The position numbers and the translations under genes are program-made. From Psococerastis gibbosa (taxonomy: Eukaryota; Arthropoda; Insecta; Psocodea; Psocidae), in NCBI GenBank assembly GCA_963971405.1, contig OZ020490.1, positions 4,621,897 through 4,685,896 of the forward strand: 64,000 nt of DNA, read 5' to 3'. Below are positions 1 to 10,978 of the stretch, in pieces; the first letter of the stretch is position 1, and each line of letters starts with the position of its first letter. The notes beneath the pieces are model-generated. The model was given only the letters and a program-made list of their open reading frames with translations, did not search any database and was not told the origin of the DNA.

Positions 1-277
1 TAGTACAAGTAATAAATAAATAAATATATAAAAAAAATTTAAACGTTAATAGAGAATAATTGTGCAATAACTGAATTAATGTAGGCTAAAAGATTAAAAA
101 TGAAAATATTGGTTCACAATCGACACTAAGAGAACCTCCGCACGTTACAGTATATATCCCAATTTTCTTTCCTATTCCTAGTCCTATTCTAAAATTGTTT
201 TGTTTACATTTTCAACTCTAGGAATAACTTGGTACCTCGTGCTTGGACTGCTGTAGTTAGAAAGTATCGATAAAAAG

Positions 278-396
278 CAGGGGCACCATTTCAATATATT
301 TCAGGGGGGGGGGGGGCGAGATGGTAACTAAATACATTTTGAAACATGGGTCAATGTCGCATTTTCTCCACACTGGGACCCCAAACGACGCCCCTG
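278..396. mobile_element. 119-bp hAT-like MITE with perfect 8-bp target duplication
   Basis: The element begins CAGGGGC and ends GCCCCTG; beyond this 7-bp perfect core the inverted termini continue with mismatches. It is flanked by identical 8-bp copies of ATAAAAAG at 270-277 and 397-404. CAG...CTG ends with an 8-bp duplication are the hAT signature. A 14-base G run lies just inside the left end. There is no coding capacity. Confidence 0.75.
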
Positions 397-404
397 ATAA
401 AAAG

Positions 405-1415
405 ACTGCGCAGAAAAATTATTTCATTATCGTTTCTCAAAGTGATTGAGCCTTGTTTTATTTCTTTGACTACAGAACCAAACTAAGAAGGGAGAAGACG
501 TCTAGAATGGATTTTGTTCACATTAATAGAAAGATTATATATATTTACTATAGATAGAACGTAAAAAAATCACTAGCTGTCCCATGCGTACCCGATATAC
601 GACGGATATCGAAGTTTTCCTTATACAATTTCAACGTATAAATGGGAAAGGAAAAATCGCTAAGTAGAAATTTTATTTATTTATTATAGAACATAAAAAC
701 ATCGTTAGCTGTCACACGTCTAGCCGGTATACGACACCATAAATATAGAAAGCCTGCTCTACAACTAAGAACAAAAACCCTATCATAATGTACACAGACT
801 CCGTATAGTCTACAGCCAGACTAGTCCCCAGCTCCCAGGCCTTTCACAACCGCAAACCACTTTTACTTTCTCTCCAGTTCTCCAGGCACTCCACAACGAC
901 TGGACCATCTCTAGTTCCACGTCTTCTCAATATTGATCTTCGACAAGAAATTAACCAGCAACGTGTAAATAGAAACATCTAGTTATCGGGCCACGTCTTC
1001 CCCGCGATATTCCTAATACAATCGCAAGAAGTGCAAATAGAAATTACAATTTGCCTATGAAATTGGTGGCAATCATTTTTTTCGTGTTTACGTAGAGAAA
1101 GGGATTTAATTTGTAAAAAAAAACGTAGATACATTCGGACGAATGCAACGCAGCACGCGCGCTGGGAAACTTGTCATTGGACCAAATGGGTTTGGACTTG
1201 GGCGGTAGAATAGAAACTATCTGTATTTATTCATTCTGAATACAATAGGCGTCTAAATAACTTAAAACTATGGTTGTGTTGTAATGAATCTGATGATTTC
1301 CGGGATGACTAATTTATTTTTTTGAATTTCGACGATAGCTTCCTCAACAAATAAGTTTTTCCATTGTATTTACAGTAGATAGTTCAAATAATTCTTGAGA
1401 CAGAAATGTGGCTTT
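405..1415. other. No gene seen; short direct duplication
   Basis: No plausible exon or element end was recognised. A segment at 555-605 is repeated about 131 bp downstream at 686-735 (both read through TAGCTGTC and end in TATACGAC), probably two decayed copies of one dispersed repeat. The rest is AT-rich DNA. Confidence 0.5.
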
Positions 1416-1500
1416 AAATAAACAAATAAATAATGACTTTATTATTTATAGCTGCGACCAACCTAGCGGAAGGCCCTCTCTAACACACAAATAGGGGTCA
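1416..1500 (-). repeat. SINE-A 3' fragment
   Basis: The minus strand carries the 3' part of SINE-A: GGCCTTCC/GCTAGGTTGG-like text running into a TAAATAAATA-type tail. The tRNA-like head is missing, so the copy is 5'-truncated. Confidence 0.55.
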
Positions 1501-1989
1501 GCAACAAAAACAGTTTTCTGTGCTATCTGTACATTGTTAATAAGATTTTTCAATATAATTTATTCCGAGTCCTTTTTCTGTCATTATTAAGCGTAGTTCC
1601 ACAGCTACCCGCCCTGCGCCCCCATGAAACTACTAAAATATATCTTTTACTGGCAGATTATACCGTAAGTGCGAGCGTTGGGCCCGCATGCTGATAACGG
1701 TCATGGATCCGTAAACAAGAGTTTCCCCTCTATCTGAATTAATTTAAATATATTTGAGCTTCAGGTGAATATCTTCCACCAAAACGGTTATTATCAACAA
1801 AGGGAATTGACAGACAGCCCCACTTCCCTTATGAAGAACAATAGAATCCATAAGTCAATGATTGAATAGTTTATTTTCCGTCTCTATAAAACAATAAATA
1901 TACAATATAAAAAATAACCCTATGGTCTAGGCCCGTTTTAGGGGGGAAATTAGGTTTGAAATTTTCGAATATAATGAGAATTTTAATTA

Positions 1990-2280
1990 ATGTGTCTACA
2001 TCTTCTTCCTCCTCCCCTATAATGCCCCGTGCGCAGAGTGGGGGGGTGGGGTTACCCCGAACCCATTTCCTGAACTCGCCACGGTCGGACGCTAACGCCT
2101 TGAGCTCGGCCATAGTTTCCCACTTGCTCCAGCGAGCAGTTCAGTCCTTTCCTCGAGGGTTGTCCTCGGTCTGCCAATGGGTCTTCTTCCATGTGGCCTA
2201 GCTTCCGCCAACCTCCCGGTGGTCCTGTTCTCCTCCATCCTTTGGACGTGGCCGAACCATTGCAGCTGCTTGTTCTCCAT
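1990..2280 (-). mobile_element. LINE fragment: C-terminal end of reverse-transcriptase ORF
   Basis: The minus strand reads QLQWFGHVQRMEENRT, then RRPIGRPRTT, and after a frameshift near 2112 LASDRGEFRKWVRG. This matches the C-terminal tail after the RT domain in many arthropod LINE proteins (a WxGHV..RM motif followed by a GRPR motif). Only the extreme 3' coding end survives. A second copy of the same tail lies at 40495-40600 on the plus strand. The clade cannot be assigned from so short a piece. Confidence 0.7.
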
Positions 2281-2320
2281 TATTCTCTCTATAGTGTCTA
2301 CATCTACGGGAGAAGAAATT

Positions 2321-3046
2321 TAAAACTAAATTCTAGATAGGTCAGACCAACACATTACCACACAGCAATAATGGCAGGGCACGCAATGCATTTCAGCGAG
2401 AATTTGCTATCATTTTTTCAAAAAATTGCACAAAACCAAATAGCTTTTTGGGAAAGCAACCTGTCCGGTTTCGTTACACAATTTAACACCTAAAACATGC
2501 CTGAAGGTAGAAATCATGGATATAGAAAGGTTTTGATGAAAAATTATTTTTTAACCATTTTTCTTAAAAATTTAGTTCTTTTTATTTTTTAACCCCAGAA
2601 GCAAACTGTCGAGGGGTAAGCGACCCCCGCATTTTGTCAACATTAATAACGACTACAATATATGTGAATTTAAAAGAAACCGTTGGAGCCGTTTTGGAGA
2701 TATAATTTTTTAAGACGTTTTTTTTGGAGTTTTTTGAAAATAAACCCCCCCCCCCCCCAAATTGAGTTGGCCCAAAATAATAAAAAATGGTCCCGAGGTA
2801 TGATTTTTTTGAACCTACATGCTAAATTTCATCAAAATCGACCGAGTAGTTTGCCCGGAAATCGACGCACAGATAGAGCGACAGAGCGACAGATAGGCAG
2901 ACAGAGCGACAGACAGACATTTCGTAAAAACCACTTTTTTGGGTTCCTGGAACCTCAAAACGTATAAATCCGTTGAAATCTCGGAATCGAAAATTTGGAC
3001 CATCACAAAGCTTTCCTTATACTACGTATAAATTGGAAAGCAAAAA
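2321..3046 (+). repeat. Family E copy, 5'-truncated
   Basis: Same order as the full family E copies at 21-23 kb: TCTAGATAGGTCAGACCAAC-like start, internal poly-C runs, an ACAGACAGAC tract, then GGTTCCTGGAACCTC, and a terminal imperfect hairpin that begins CTTTCCTTATAC and ends ATTGGAAAGC. The first ~180 bp are missing. It begins 40 bp from the LINE tail at 1990-2280. Confidence 0.8.
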
Positions 3047-4338
3047 TTCTGGAATGTACAGTTCATTTATTTTAAGCCATTGAATTAATACCATCACGTG
3101 ATATGGTATTATATTAACCCCGGTATTAAAATCGCCATGATCGGGCTGCAGGCCCAAATGGTAAGATAAAAGATCAATCTGCATGAGACTCCAAAAATTC
3201 AAACCAACAAACAAAAACGCAAAATTCAGCGAACTACGAAAGAAGAATCTTCCGAACCGTAAAACCATTATTCACATTAAATCTATCATTAAACTACAAA
3301 ATGCGACGATTATCTTCCGTTCCGACCGCCTAACTTTTAATCATTTTGCCTATTAAAAGAGACCATTGTGTCGACCGACGTAGACCCAGTTTCGGCCTAA
3401 CGGTGCTACTACTAGGATGACACTTGAGCGGAAATTCTATTATATTAACGACGCTTTTGTCAGAGGCGTATATATACAAAATATTATTGGGGGGGGGGGG
3501 GGGGCAAGACTGGCTGGCCGAACAGTACACCTTGGGTAAATTACCCTATGTACTCTACTCTTCTAAGCCTTATACAAGACACCTCGAAAAAAAATGACCA
3601 TCACCAAGACAACGCTTTCGCATTTATGACAGTTAATTCTGGGAAGGCCCATTGCGGCGTTAAGAAATTCAGCAGAGAGACATTTGTTATTTTTTTTTAC
3701 GGAAATAGGTTAACGCCTGATTGGATTGAGATGTCTTCGTTCGCTTCGTTAGCTGCAAGAGATTTAAATATGGCCGCGATCTGGCCTAGTTTCACTAGCT
3801 CTCTTGGTGTCTGTTACATCTAGGCCTATAGATCTTCTAGCTGTCCTGTTATCTGTTAGATTGAGGCCTATCGATCTTCTGTGCTAATAAATGTTCTCCG
3901 AGACTTTTTCTTGATTCTGCTTCAGTGGCTGCAGATGCCATCAAGATGATGGCACACGTTTACCTAGTTTTTGCGACAGTCGTTTGGTCGTTGATCGCAT
4001 GTCTTTGTCATGCTTGAATATGTTCGTAGTTAGCCAAGCATACCTTTAATGGTTTTAACAACGATACAGAGTTAAATTGATTTAGGTAGAAGCATTTCAT
4101 TTTTTTTTTTTTTTTCAAGAGAGGAAAGAGAAGGGATTAAAGGGGGCGAAGCAGATGTGGACGGTAGTGAAATTGAATTAGTGTGACTAATATTCGGTAA
4201 TGGTATGAATGTAGATAATTATATTCAAATATTTCCATTAGAGCTAGGACTACAGTATTTTACTGTGGATCATTGCGTTCTTCTTCCTCTACTCATGATG
4301 TTCTCCAAGTTCCACGAAGTCACCAAGGAAACTCTCAC
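3047..4338. other. No gene seen; one family M end
   Basis: At 3115-3155 there is a block TAACCCC..ATTAAAATCGCCATGATCGGGCTGCAGG (interrupted here for length) that recurs near 26989-27028, 36510-36673 and 20294-20340. It looks like one end of a foldback family (M). A 17-base G run lies at about 3488-3504. Nothing else was recognised. Confidence 0.45.
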
Positions 4339-4704
4339 AAGGACTATACGGGCACTGAAAACGTCGCGATTCTAACGCCAACGACGGACGAAAAATATTG
4401 CCAACTACTGATAACGCCGCGTTTTGAAACGTCAACGCTACGCAATTCTCGACTATACGAGCGCTGTATACGTCGCGCTCGAGGCGAAATGGCGGGAATT
4501 TAATTACTCAACTCGAGCTGCAACGCGAATGGCCCGACACGACGTTGAAATCGCCCGTGTTGTCCTGTTCGGCGCTAATTACGTCGCGTACCTAACGCCG
4601 GTTTACGCGCCCCGGCGCCCGGTTGCATTGGTGAGTTGGGGACGCTGACGCCGAGTTTACGCGTCCTCATGCGACGTTTTCAGCACTCGTATAGACCCAG
4701 CCTT
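4339..4704. mobile_element. CpG-dense foldback element, ~366 bp
   Basis: Left end reads CTATACGGGCACTGAAAACG; the right end is its near inverse, CGTTTTCAGCACTCGTATAG, giving inverted termini of about 25 bp. The interior is packed with CpG (ACGTCGCG, GCGCC, CGACG repeated), unlike the AT-rich flanks. It has short open frames on the plus strand but they resemble nothing I know, and GC richness alone makes such frames likely. The AAGG terminus resembles the Harbinger-like group at 32-39 kb. Confidence 0.55.
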
Positions 4705-4724
4705 AGCTATATCTGATATGTACA

Positions 4725-4779
4725 TTAAGGTGTAAGAGAGAGCCATAGGCTGTATCCCGCTATCTCTGTATTTATTTTA
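4725..4779 (+). repeat. Decayed SINE-A tail fragment
   Basis: GTGTAAGAGAGAGCCATAGGC..CCCGCTATCTC resembles the 3' domain of SINE-A (GTGTAAGAGAGGGCTTTATA..CTCCGCTAGG). Short and diverged. Confidence 0.35.
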
Positions 4780-5085
4780 TTTTTTCAAAAATAACTTCAT
4801 TATTATTATTATTACTAAGATGGCTGGTCAATGGAAGTTTATAATAATAATAAAAACTGACATTAAAATAACAAGTTAAAATAACATAAAAATAAAATAA
4901 AATAAACATCATAAATAAATAACAAAAATAAATGATTAAGCCTTGTTTAGCAGCACTGTATGAGTCTTTTGTCCCAAATAAGCGCTAGCTTGGGGATGCA
5001 GGATGGTATTATTATGTATTGTATTTTTGTAATATATGCTCCTTGTCCAGGGAATACTGGACAAGGTAAAGAAAGAAAGAAAGAT
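4780..5085 (+). repeat. Dispersed repeat ending in (GAAA)n
   Basis: This segment (GATGGCTGGTCAATGG..GCCTTGTTTAGCAGCACTGT..CTAGCTTGGGGATGC..CCTTGTCCAG) ends in AAAGAAAGAAAGAAAG. The same sequence occurs inverted at 13018-13262. A shared 3' terminus with a simple-repeat tail is typical of a LINE 3' UTR, so it is probably a LINE tail without coding sequence. Confidence 0.6.
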
Positions 5086-5334
5086 TATACGTCCTTGGAC
5101 AAATACAGTTTTATACCGATTGGGACACGCTCGATGTATGTTCAGTAGTTTAAATTGCAGTATACAGTAGAAATTAATTTCTATTTAATACACATTCATT
5201 CATTCATTCACATTTAGGGTGCCAAAAAATATGTTACAGTAAATTATGGGACCCAGAAAAAATTCCCCTAGAAGCAACTTATCGATCAATTCAATACTTT
5301 AGAATAGCGAAAGTCGAGGCAACCGAAATTTAAC

Positions 5335-5450
5335 TCTAGGATAATTATTTACCATGGAACTACTCGAATTATCTACCCCGGTACCTATACACTATTTGAT
5401 CAATAGGAAAGCATGTACGGGTTCTTTTGTACCGGTTCATTGTTATTTCC
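5335..5450 (-). repeat. Family E 5' end, diverged
   Basis: The plus strand reads AATTATTTACCATGGAACTA..AGGAAAGCATGTACGGGTTC..TACCGGTTC, the reverse complement of the family E 5' end with many differences. It is an older, truncated copy. Confidence 0.5.
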
Positions 5451-5691
5451 TGTGAAATTCGACAAAAAAAAACGAGCGAAGAGGTATTTGCACTTAATAG
5501 TAGCCGCCCTTAAAATCTATTCCCCATATATACCTGAAACCCTTTTACGGGTCACCTGGAATCAAGCAGCCGAGAGTGTGTAGTATTCAAATTTTCGTGG
5601 TCGACGGAGAATTGAACATGAGGGCCGAAATAAATTGGCTTCGTAATAGGGCCGGAGCATGTACCCAATAATTTGGGAAAGGCATAGCGGT

Positions 5692-6013
5692 GTGAGGATG
5701 ACTGAAATTGGATCCGAAGGAGCATCGGCCTCGAGCTGTGAGAGGAGGGCCCGTCAGAAAGTCACTGTGCCTCTGAGAAACTCCAATGTTGGCTGCTCAG
5801 CATGAAAGTTGGCAGTTCTAATACCGACCAGGTATGGATTTTTTAGTAGCGTGAGGATGACTGAAATTGGATCCGAAGGAGCATCGGCTTCGAGCTGTGA
5901 GAGGAGGGTCCGTCAGAAAGTCACCGTACCTTTGAGAAACTGTAGTAGAATCTTGCCTGCTCAGTATGAAAGTTGGCAGTTCTAATACCGATGAGGTATG
6001 AATTTCTTAGTAG
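5692..6013. repeat. Tandem duplication, ~157-bp unit x2
   Basis: Two units share GAGGATGACTGAAATTGG, GGATCCGAAGGAGCATCGGC, CCGTCAGAAAGTCAC and GAAAGTTGGCAGTTCTAATA in the same order, starting near 5694 and 5851. A third, decayed relative lies at 6140-6240 (CATCCGAAGGAGAATTGGCC..GGTCCGTCAGAAAGTG). Function unknown. Confidence 0.75.
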
Positions 6014-6284
6014 TGTGACGATCGATGACTAAAAGGCCCTAATCTAGTTGTATCTATTTTTTTTCAATAAATACATTATTATTTTGTACTACAATAATTT
6101 ATAACTTTTTAAGTATATTTCTTCGGCGCAGGCCGAAGAAGAAGAAATTGCATCCGAAGGAGAATTGGCCCCAAGTTGTGATGGATGGGTCCGTCAGAAA
6201 GTGTCTGTATGGCCTGTATGAGAACCTATATATAGACTCTAGGTTGCTCACGCGGGGCCAAACAGCAGTTTTTGCAATTTGCAA

Positions 6285-6610
6285 TTTGTGAATTTAAAAG
6301 AAATTGTCAGCGCGGTTCGGTTTTGAAAAAAAAAACAATTTTTATTCGTTTTCAGGAGGATTCTAGGGTGTAAGAACCCCCCCCCCCCCCCCAAATCAAA
6401 TGAAAGTTAACAAATACCACTGGACAATATTTTTGTGAACCTACATGCCGAATTTTATCGAATTCTATAGAGTAGTTTGCTCCAAATCGAGTTAGAGACA
6501 GACATTTCGTAAAAACACATTTTTCGGTAGCTGGGACCTCAAAGCGTGTACTAAATCCGTAGGAATGACAAAAAAAAAACATTTCGACCATCACAAAGCT
6601 TTCCATGTAC
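6285..6610 (+). repeat. Family E 3' half, diverged
   Basis: Contains the family E order GTGAATTTAAAAGAAAT, poly-C run, TTTGTGAACCTACATGCCG, ACAGACATTTCGTAAAAAC, GGGACCTCAAA and ATCACAAAGCTTTCC. The tetranucleotide tract and terminal hairpin are eroded, so the copy is older than those at 21-23 kb. Confidence 0.65.
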
Positions 6611-6745
6611 TAACACATAAATAATAATAATAATATAATATATTCGCTGTCCATGTGTGAATAAATGTGTGAATGTCTCTGCACTTGAGTATTATAATAG
6701 TAATAAATGTATTATTTCATTTTGTACCTTTGTAACACTATTTGT

Positions 6746-6822
6746 CTAGCCCTCTAGTTGAGTGTAAGAAAGGGCTCGAAGGCCCTAACCCCGCTAGGGG
6801 AGCCTAGTATACAATAAAGTAA
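6746..6822 (+). repeat. SINE-A 3' fragment
   Basis: CTAGTTGAGTGTAAGAAAGG..CCCTAACCCCGCTAGG..GCCTAGTA matches the SINE-A 3' domain, with no tRNA-like head. Confidence 0.55.
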
Positions 6823-7224
6823 CTATATTATTATTATTAATATAACATTTGTTCAGTGCCACGTTACAATGTGTTTTTTTTTTTTCAGTCCATATCAAAA
6901 GGCAAATATGAAAGCCTCTAACTTTTAAACATTAGAATAAGACATAACCTACAGATAAAGCAGTAAACATTATCGCCACTGACACAGTTAGAAAGGTCAG
7001 CAGTGAAGCAGAACAAGCAGCTTACTGTAGTCGGTAAAGACAAACCGAGCCACAAACCCGAATTGGAGCAGTGAGGAATGTGTTTACATAAAAATTTAAA
7101 TGTATTATTGAAAAGTACAGAGCTTCCTTTGTTCTCCAGCACGTGCTGCCCATATGAGAAGAACCACATGCTCCAAGCGCGATCTCCTGGTCACAGGCGA
7201 GGGAGAAGGGGACTTATTAGGCTG

Positions 7225-7400
7225 CAGCCCCCCAGGGACAAGGGACGAGATCCTGCCCATTTGGGGGGGGGGGGGATGTGTCAAAATAGGAAAAACATGT
7301 AGGATCGATTAAATAACAGCGTAATAAATTAACGTACAATGATTTACTAAATTTGGGGGGCAGCTACTCCCCCCCCTGCGCACCATTGTATCTGCCCCCC
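7225..7400. mobile_element. Foldback related to the hAT-like MITE at 30.5 kb
   Basis: The left half (GGATCC-like start, CCCATTTGGGGG, then TGTCAAAATAGGAAAAACAT) is the reverse complement of the right half of the element at 30505-30662, and TTTACTAAATTTGGGGGGCA matches its other half. The G and C runs sit at the same relative positions. I could not fix the target duplication here. Confidence 0.5.
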
Positions 7401-8203
7401 CCCCCCCCGAAATGAAAAGTTGAGAATTAAATAAATCTTGGTACGGTAACATGAATATGTCTTCCTCTGTAAATTATAAACGTTACTGCTGTTAAAATCT
7501 TAAAACCACCCACTATATCGGGCCTTTTTTCAAAACTAAAAATTCTGGCTACGGTCTTGCAAGTCCTTGAACAAAAATTTCCCGCCAAAAACCTACCCAC
7601 CCCTCGTACTACCCCCTAACGAATAACAACCACGCCGTCAACACCACACAATAGCCAGGAATGCGCGCCAAAAAATGTCCAAAACACCCCCGTAGCGTCC
7701 AAACAAAGCAACCGCAATATTTAAGGATCTCCCGTCGTACCTAGCCCAGGTATCCACCTGGCCCCTTCGTAAATAAATCTCCACGGTTGGATGCAACCTG
7801 GGCCCATTGTGTCCGTAACGGGAGGGTGCCTCTACCAGGCCCAGGTCTCTTCGTCCCACACAGGTATTTTTTTCATCTTAAACTTTAACAACCGCCCTTG
7901 TATAATCCTATAACATTATCTTTGTTGCACGCACGTCCTCTAACGAGCCAGGTACAGTGTGTTCCGTTCTTGGAAACCTAAACCATTCGAAGTAAACAAG
8001 GGAATCGTGATGTAGTGAATTGCGCACGCCCCGTAAAGGTGGTTACTAATAATAAGAAACCTACATCATACCTATTTTTGGCTTCCCATTTACACGAAAA
8101 GCTAAACATTGTGGTCAACATTTTATTGGAAATAGTAGGAAAACAACTACTACTGCGTATGAGGCTTGGGGCTGTACAAAACTTAACATAACATTTTACA
8201 ATA
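7401..8203. other. No gene seen; GC-richer block
   Basis: A GC-richer block at about 7560-7860 contains a 73-codon open frame on the minus strand (GRRDLGLVEAPSRYGHNG..). I do not recognise the sequence and see no splice or promoter context, so no gene is called. Confidence 0.35.
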
Positions 8204-8860
8204 CATCGACTTCAATGGCAAGGTGGTAGCGTGCTTGTACTTGTGCGAGTCTCTACCAGGGTTGCCAAACGTCCCGTATTTGATGGGTTTGTCCCGTGTA
8301 CCTTACGCTTCTCGTAAGGGACGGAAAATGTCCCATATTTAAAGGCTTAGGTTAAAATGACATGAATTACAAATGGTCTGACACACGAAATAGATGTTCG
8401 TCAAATTTAATTGAAGCTGAGTCGATTGTGTCCATCAATTCTGATAATTTCAATGCTCTGAATTCATTGATTATATGTAAAAAAAAAACTTAACAATTCG
8501 AAAAAAATAATTGATTTGGTAAAATCCAGTCAAAAATATGATTTTATTAAAATTAAAATTAAAAAAAACACTATTTTAAACAGTGTGATGAAGAATTACC
8601 TGCCTTTTCACATAGGTAGGTGCCTACCTACATAGGTGTCCACTTACTCTTTAGTTTTGACGAGGGCCCTGAAGAAAAGTGTATATGCAACGGGGCGTCC
8701 CGTAAAGCGAAAAATTTATTTGGCAACCCTGGTCTCCACACCCCATGCAATCGGAGACGTGTCGTAACTCATCACGGGTACTAACCTACAGAGAAGATAG
8801 AAGAGGTCAATCCGATATATTCATTATATTGTTGCGGTTAACCTTTTTTTTTCAAAAAAA
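8204..8860 (+). repeat. SINE-B copy, interrupted by a DNA element
   Basis: The 5' part (CGACTTCAATGGCAAGGTGG..TAGCGTGCTTGTACTTGTGC) stops at 8256 and resumes at 8732 (CACACCCCATGCAATCGGAG, ACGTGTCGTAACTCATCACG, GAGGTCAATCCGATATATTC), ending in GCGGTTAACC and an A/T-rich tail. A box-like TGGTAGCGTGC suggests a tRNA-derived head. Other copies: 20371-20456, 34730-34882, 36130-36302 and 40650-40730. Confidence 0.7.
8257..8731. mobile_element. 475-bp hAT-like MITE nested in SINE-B
   Basis: Termini CAGGGTTGCCAAA and TTTGGCAACCCTG form 13-bp perfect inverted repeats. The flanks are GTCTCTAC (8249-8256) and GTCTCCAC (8732-8739), an 8-bp duplication with one mismatch. Removing the element and one flank copy restores the SINE-B sequence. 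No transposase is encoded, so it is non-autonomous. Confidence 0.85.
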
Positions 8861-8870
8861 AAAAATAAAA

Positions 8871-10281
8871 AAAATAAAAAAATCAACGGTAACCATAAAC
8901 TTAAGCACCATGTTTATCTTAAGAGGCATTCACGAGGAACGTGGCTGTATACCCTATCCATAACATATAAAAAGTATCCAGGTATTAAATTTCTTACGGC
9001 CCCGGCTATGATCATGTTAAGTTTTCCATAAATCTTCTCTTCACAAATGGACAACTTTCCTATAGGAAAATGCTTGCGCCTAACCAATGAAATAAATTGG
9101 ATTTGATGTATCTTCTCTATAGATTTCTAAACAAAACAAATTTTTGTATGGCGCACATAACACAAAAATGCATTATTTAGATGCTCACCATAAATATTGA
9201 CCACCACAAAATCTGACTTACTTCTGATTTATTCCCAACGTAAGTTATTAAAGATTTAGTTTATATACAAGTTGTAGAGGTCTATTTCATATATTTAATA
9301 ATTGTACAATATATAAGGAATGTTTAAACAAATAAATAAATAATGACTTTAATATATAGCTGAGACCACCCTAGCGGAGTTAAGGCCCTCTCTTACACTC
9401 AACTCAGCAACAAAAACAGTATACATTTCAATTCCAAGGTTCCAATAATTCAAAAAATTCCCTAAGACTAAAACACTCCCTCACTCACACACAAGCATGG
9501 GGCAGTTCAACAGCTAGAGCACAGAAATTTACCGAATTTGAAAAATACAACACCAAAAATTAAAAATCCATTATTGTAATATGGTGAATGAAAAGGCTTT
9601 AGTATAGTACGGTATATTCCAGATTAAATAATGTAATGTGATTTAACACCATTTACCTCAACTCGCACGACTAAAGCAATGGTTAAATATACGTCTATAT
9701 ACCGTCAAATTAAATTAAATAACTAATAGAGCAAAATAAAAAGGAAGTGTCTCTCTAAAATGAAAATTTTGCTACAATACATATTTCTTAAATTTACTTT
9801 ACCGATGATGGTAAGGTGCCTTGGGTTGGACGGACCACTTTTCATTTTACGTTGAATCTCGAAACTCGACCCTAACAACTGTACTATTACTGACCACCCC
9901 TACTATGAAATTGAAATTACGCCTATGGATGAGCATTACCTGATGAAATAAAAAAGAACGAGCCGCCACTGCACCATCAACAATTTGCCTATAATGGCGA
10001 CGCGACGTATTGAAATAGGTACGACACGTAGGTACGATAAATTTAGCCGTTACGAAACACGCTAAAATGATATTTGAGACTCGGGATACACCTGGGCGCA
10101 TGACCGCTCAAGCGAAGTCCGCCGACCTGAGCAGAGACTGCAACGAGCCCAACGCATGGTCACCGGCCTTCGCTTGCCCTCTTCACTAGCCTAAGCTTGG
10201 CTTGCACCTAATACGAATTTTAAGAAAGGCGTCAGACGCTGAGATCATTGTCATGGTAACGGGTTGGTGTAGAGTTCTATG
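8871..10281. other. No gene seen; one SINE-A tail at 9323-9420
   Basis: At 9323-9420 the minus strand holds the SINE-A 3' domain (TGAGTGTAAGAGAGGGCC..ACTCCGCTAGG) with a TATTTATTTA-type tail. At 9245-9300 a block TTATTAAAGATTTAGT..AGTTGTAGAGGTC resembles the conserved core of the foldbacks at 26.6, 39.8 and 51.7 kb. The rest is unrecognised. Confidence 0.45.
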
Positions 10282-10727
10282 TAGGAGAGATGGAACATTC
10301 GCTTTCAGGGACCACCACGTCCCCAATGACGAGTCAGCAGAGCATGTTTCAAACTGTGGCAAACTTGGTAGTGTGCACAGCGTTGGTAGGGGAACATGGT
10401 GGGACTTGATAACGCGCTGAGATTACAGCAGTCAGTCTCAGTGCGTGTCGAGTACTGGTCACCTAAGATTAAATCGTGTGACTTTACTATGTTCCCCAAG
10501 TGGTTCGGAAATCGGAATCCACTATAACCAGGAAGTCCACCCTATCAGTCAACTCCCCTTTACCCCGAGGTGAAAGAGTCTGCCCTTAGTTAACAAACGA
10601 ACTGAATCACTCCCCCTGCTTCAAGCAGAAATGCTGAAAGCAGGCGTTGGAAACGACAACAACAATGACCAGCCATTAAAAAAGACGTGGCAGGTTGCCG
10701 CAGAAAGTCGAATGTCCCATATCGTCT
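10282..10727. mobile_element. MITE-H copy, split by a SINE
   Basis: Left end TAGGAGAGATGGAACATTCG and right end CGAATGTCCCATATCGTC are near inverse. The interior (CCACCACGTCCCC..CAGCCATTAAAAAAGACGTG) matches the uninterrupted copy at 16112-16272. Positions 10331-10662 are a later SINE insertion. Confidence 0.65.
10331..10662 (+). repeat. SINE-C copy, 5'-truncated, inserted in MITE-H
   Basis: Reads GCAAACTTGGTAGTGTGCAC, GATAACGCGCTGAGA, GTGTCGAGTACTGGTCACC, GGTTCGG..AATCCACTATAA, GAAGTCCACCCTATCAGTC and ends with an AAACGACAACAA tail. CAATGAC flanks it on both sides (10324-10330 and 10663-10669), a 7-bp target duplication. GTGTCGAGTxCTGG resembles a pol III B box. Related copies: 25523-25902, 27206-27582, 31779-32145; partial minus-strand copies near 12150, 36950 and 42105. 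Confidence 0.75.
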
Positions 10728-10978
10728 GCAACATAGAACTCTAGCTACTTGATAGTTTGGTGCAAAAACCCGGTTATTTCTGAACGGACATCAGACGATT
10801 TATAGGTCACTGGTGTGTCGAGGGAAAAACCGCGCACCTGTGACAAGTCAGAGACAAAAATCTGCTGCAGTAGACTCTGGGGTCTTCCAACAGGGGACAT
10901 GGGTCCATTGATTCTCTTTATCTTCCATTCCAATATTCTTCGTTGCTTGGCTTCACGGTTTTTGAGCCACTGGTCTTA

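Noticed and set aside
7638-7859. 73-codon frame GRRDLGLVEAPSRYGHNG.. on the minus strand
   Set aside because: Reads like possible coding sequence in a GC-richer block, but no family, no splice context and no second copy in the window; left uncalled.
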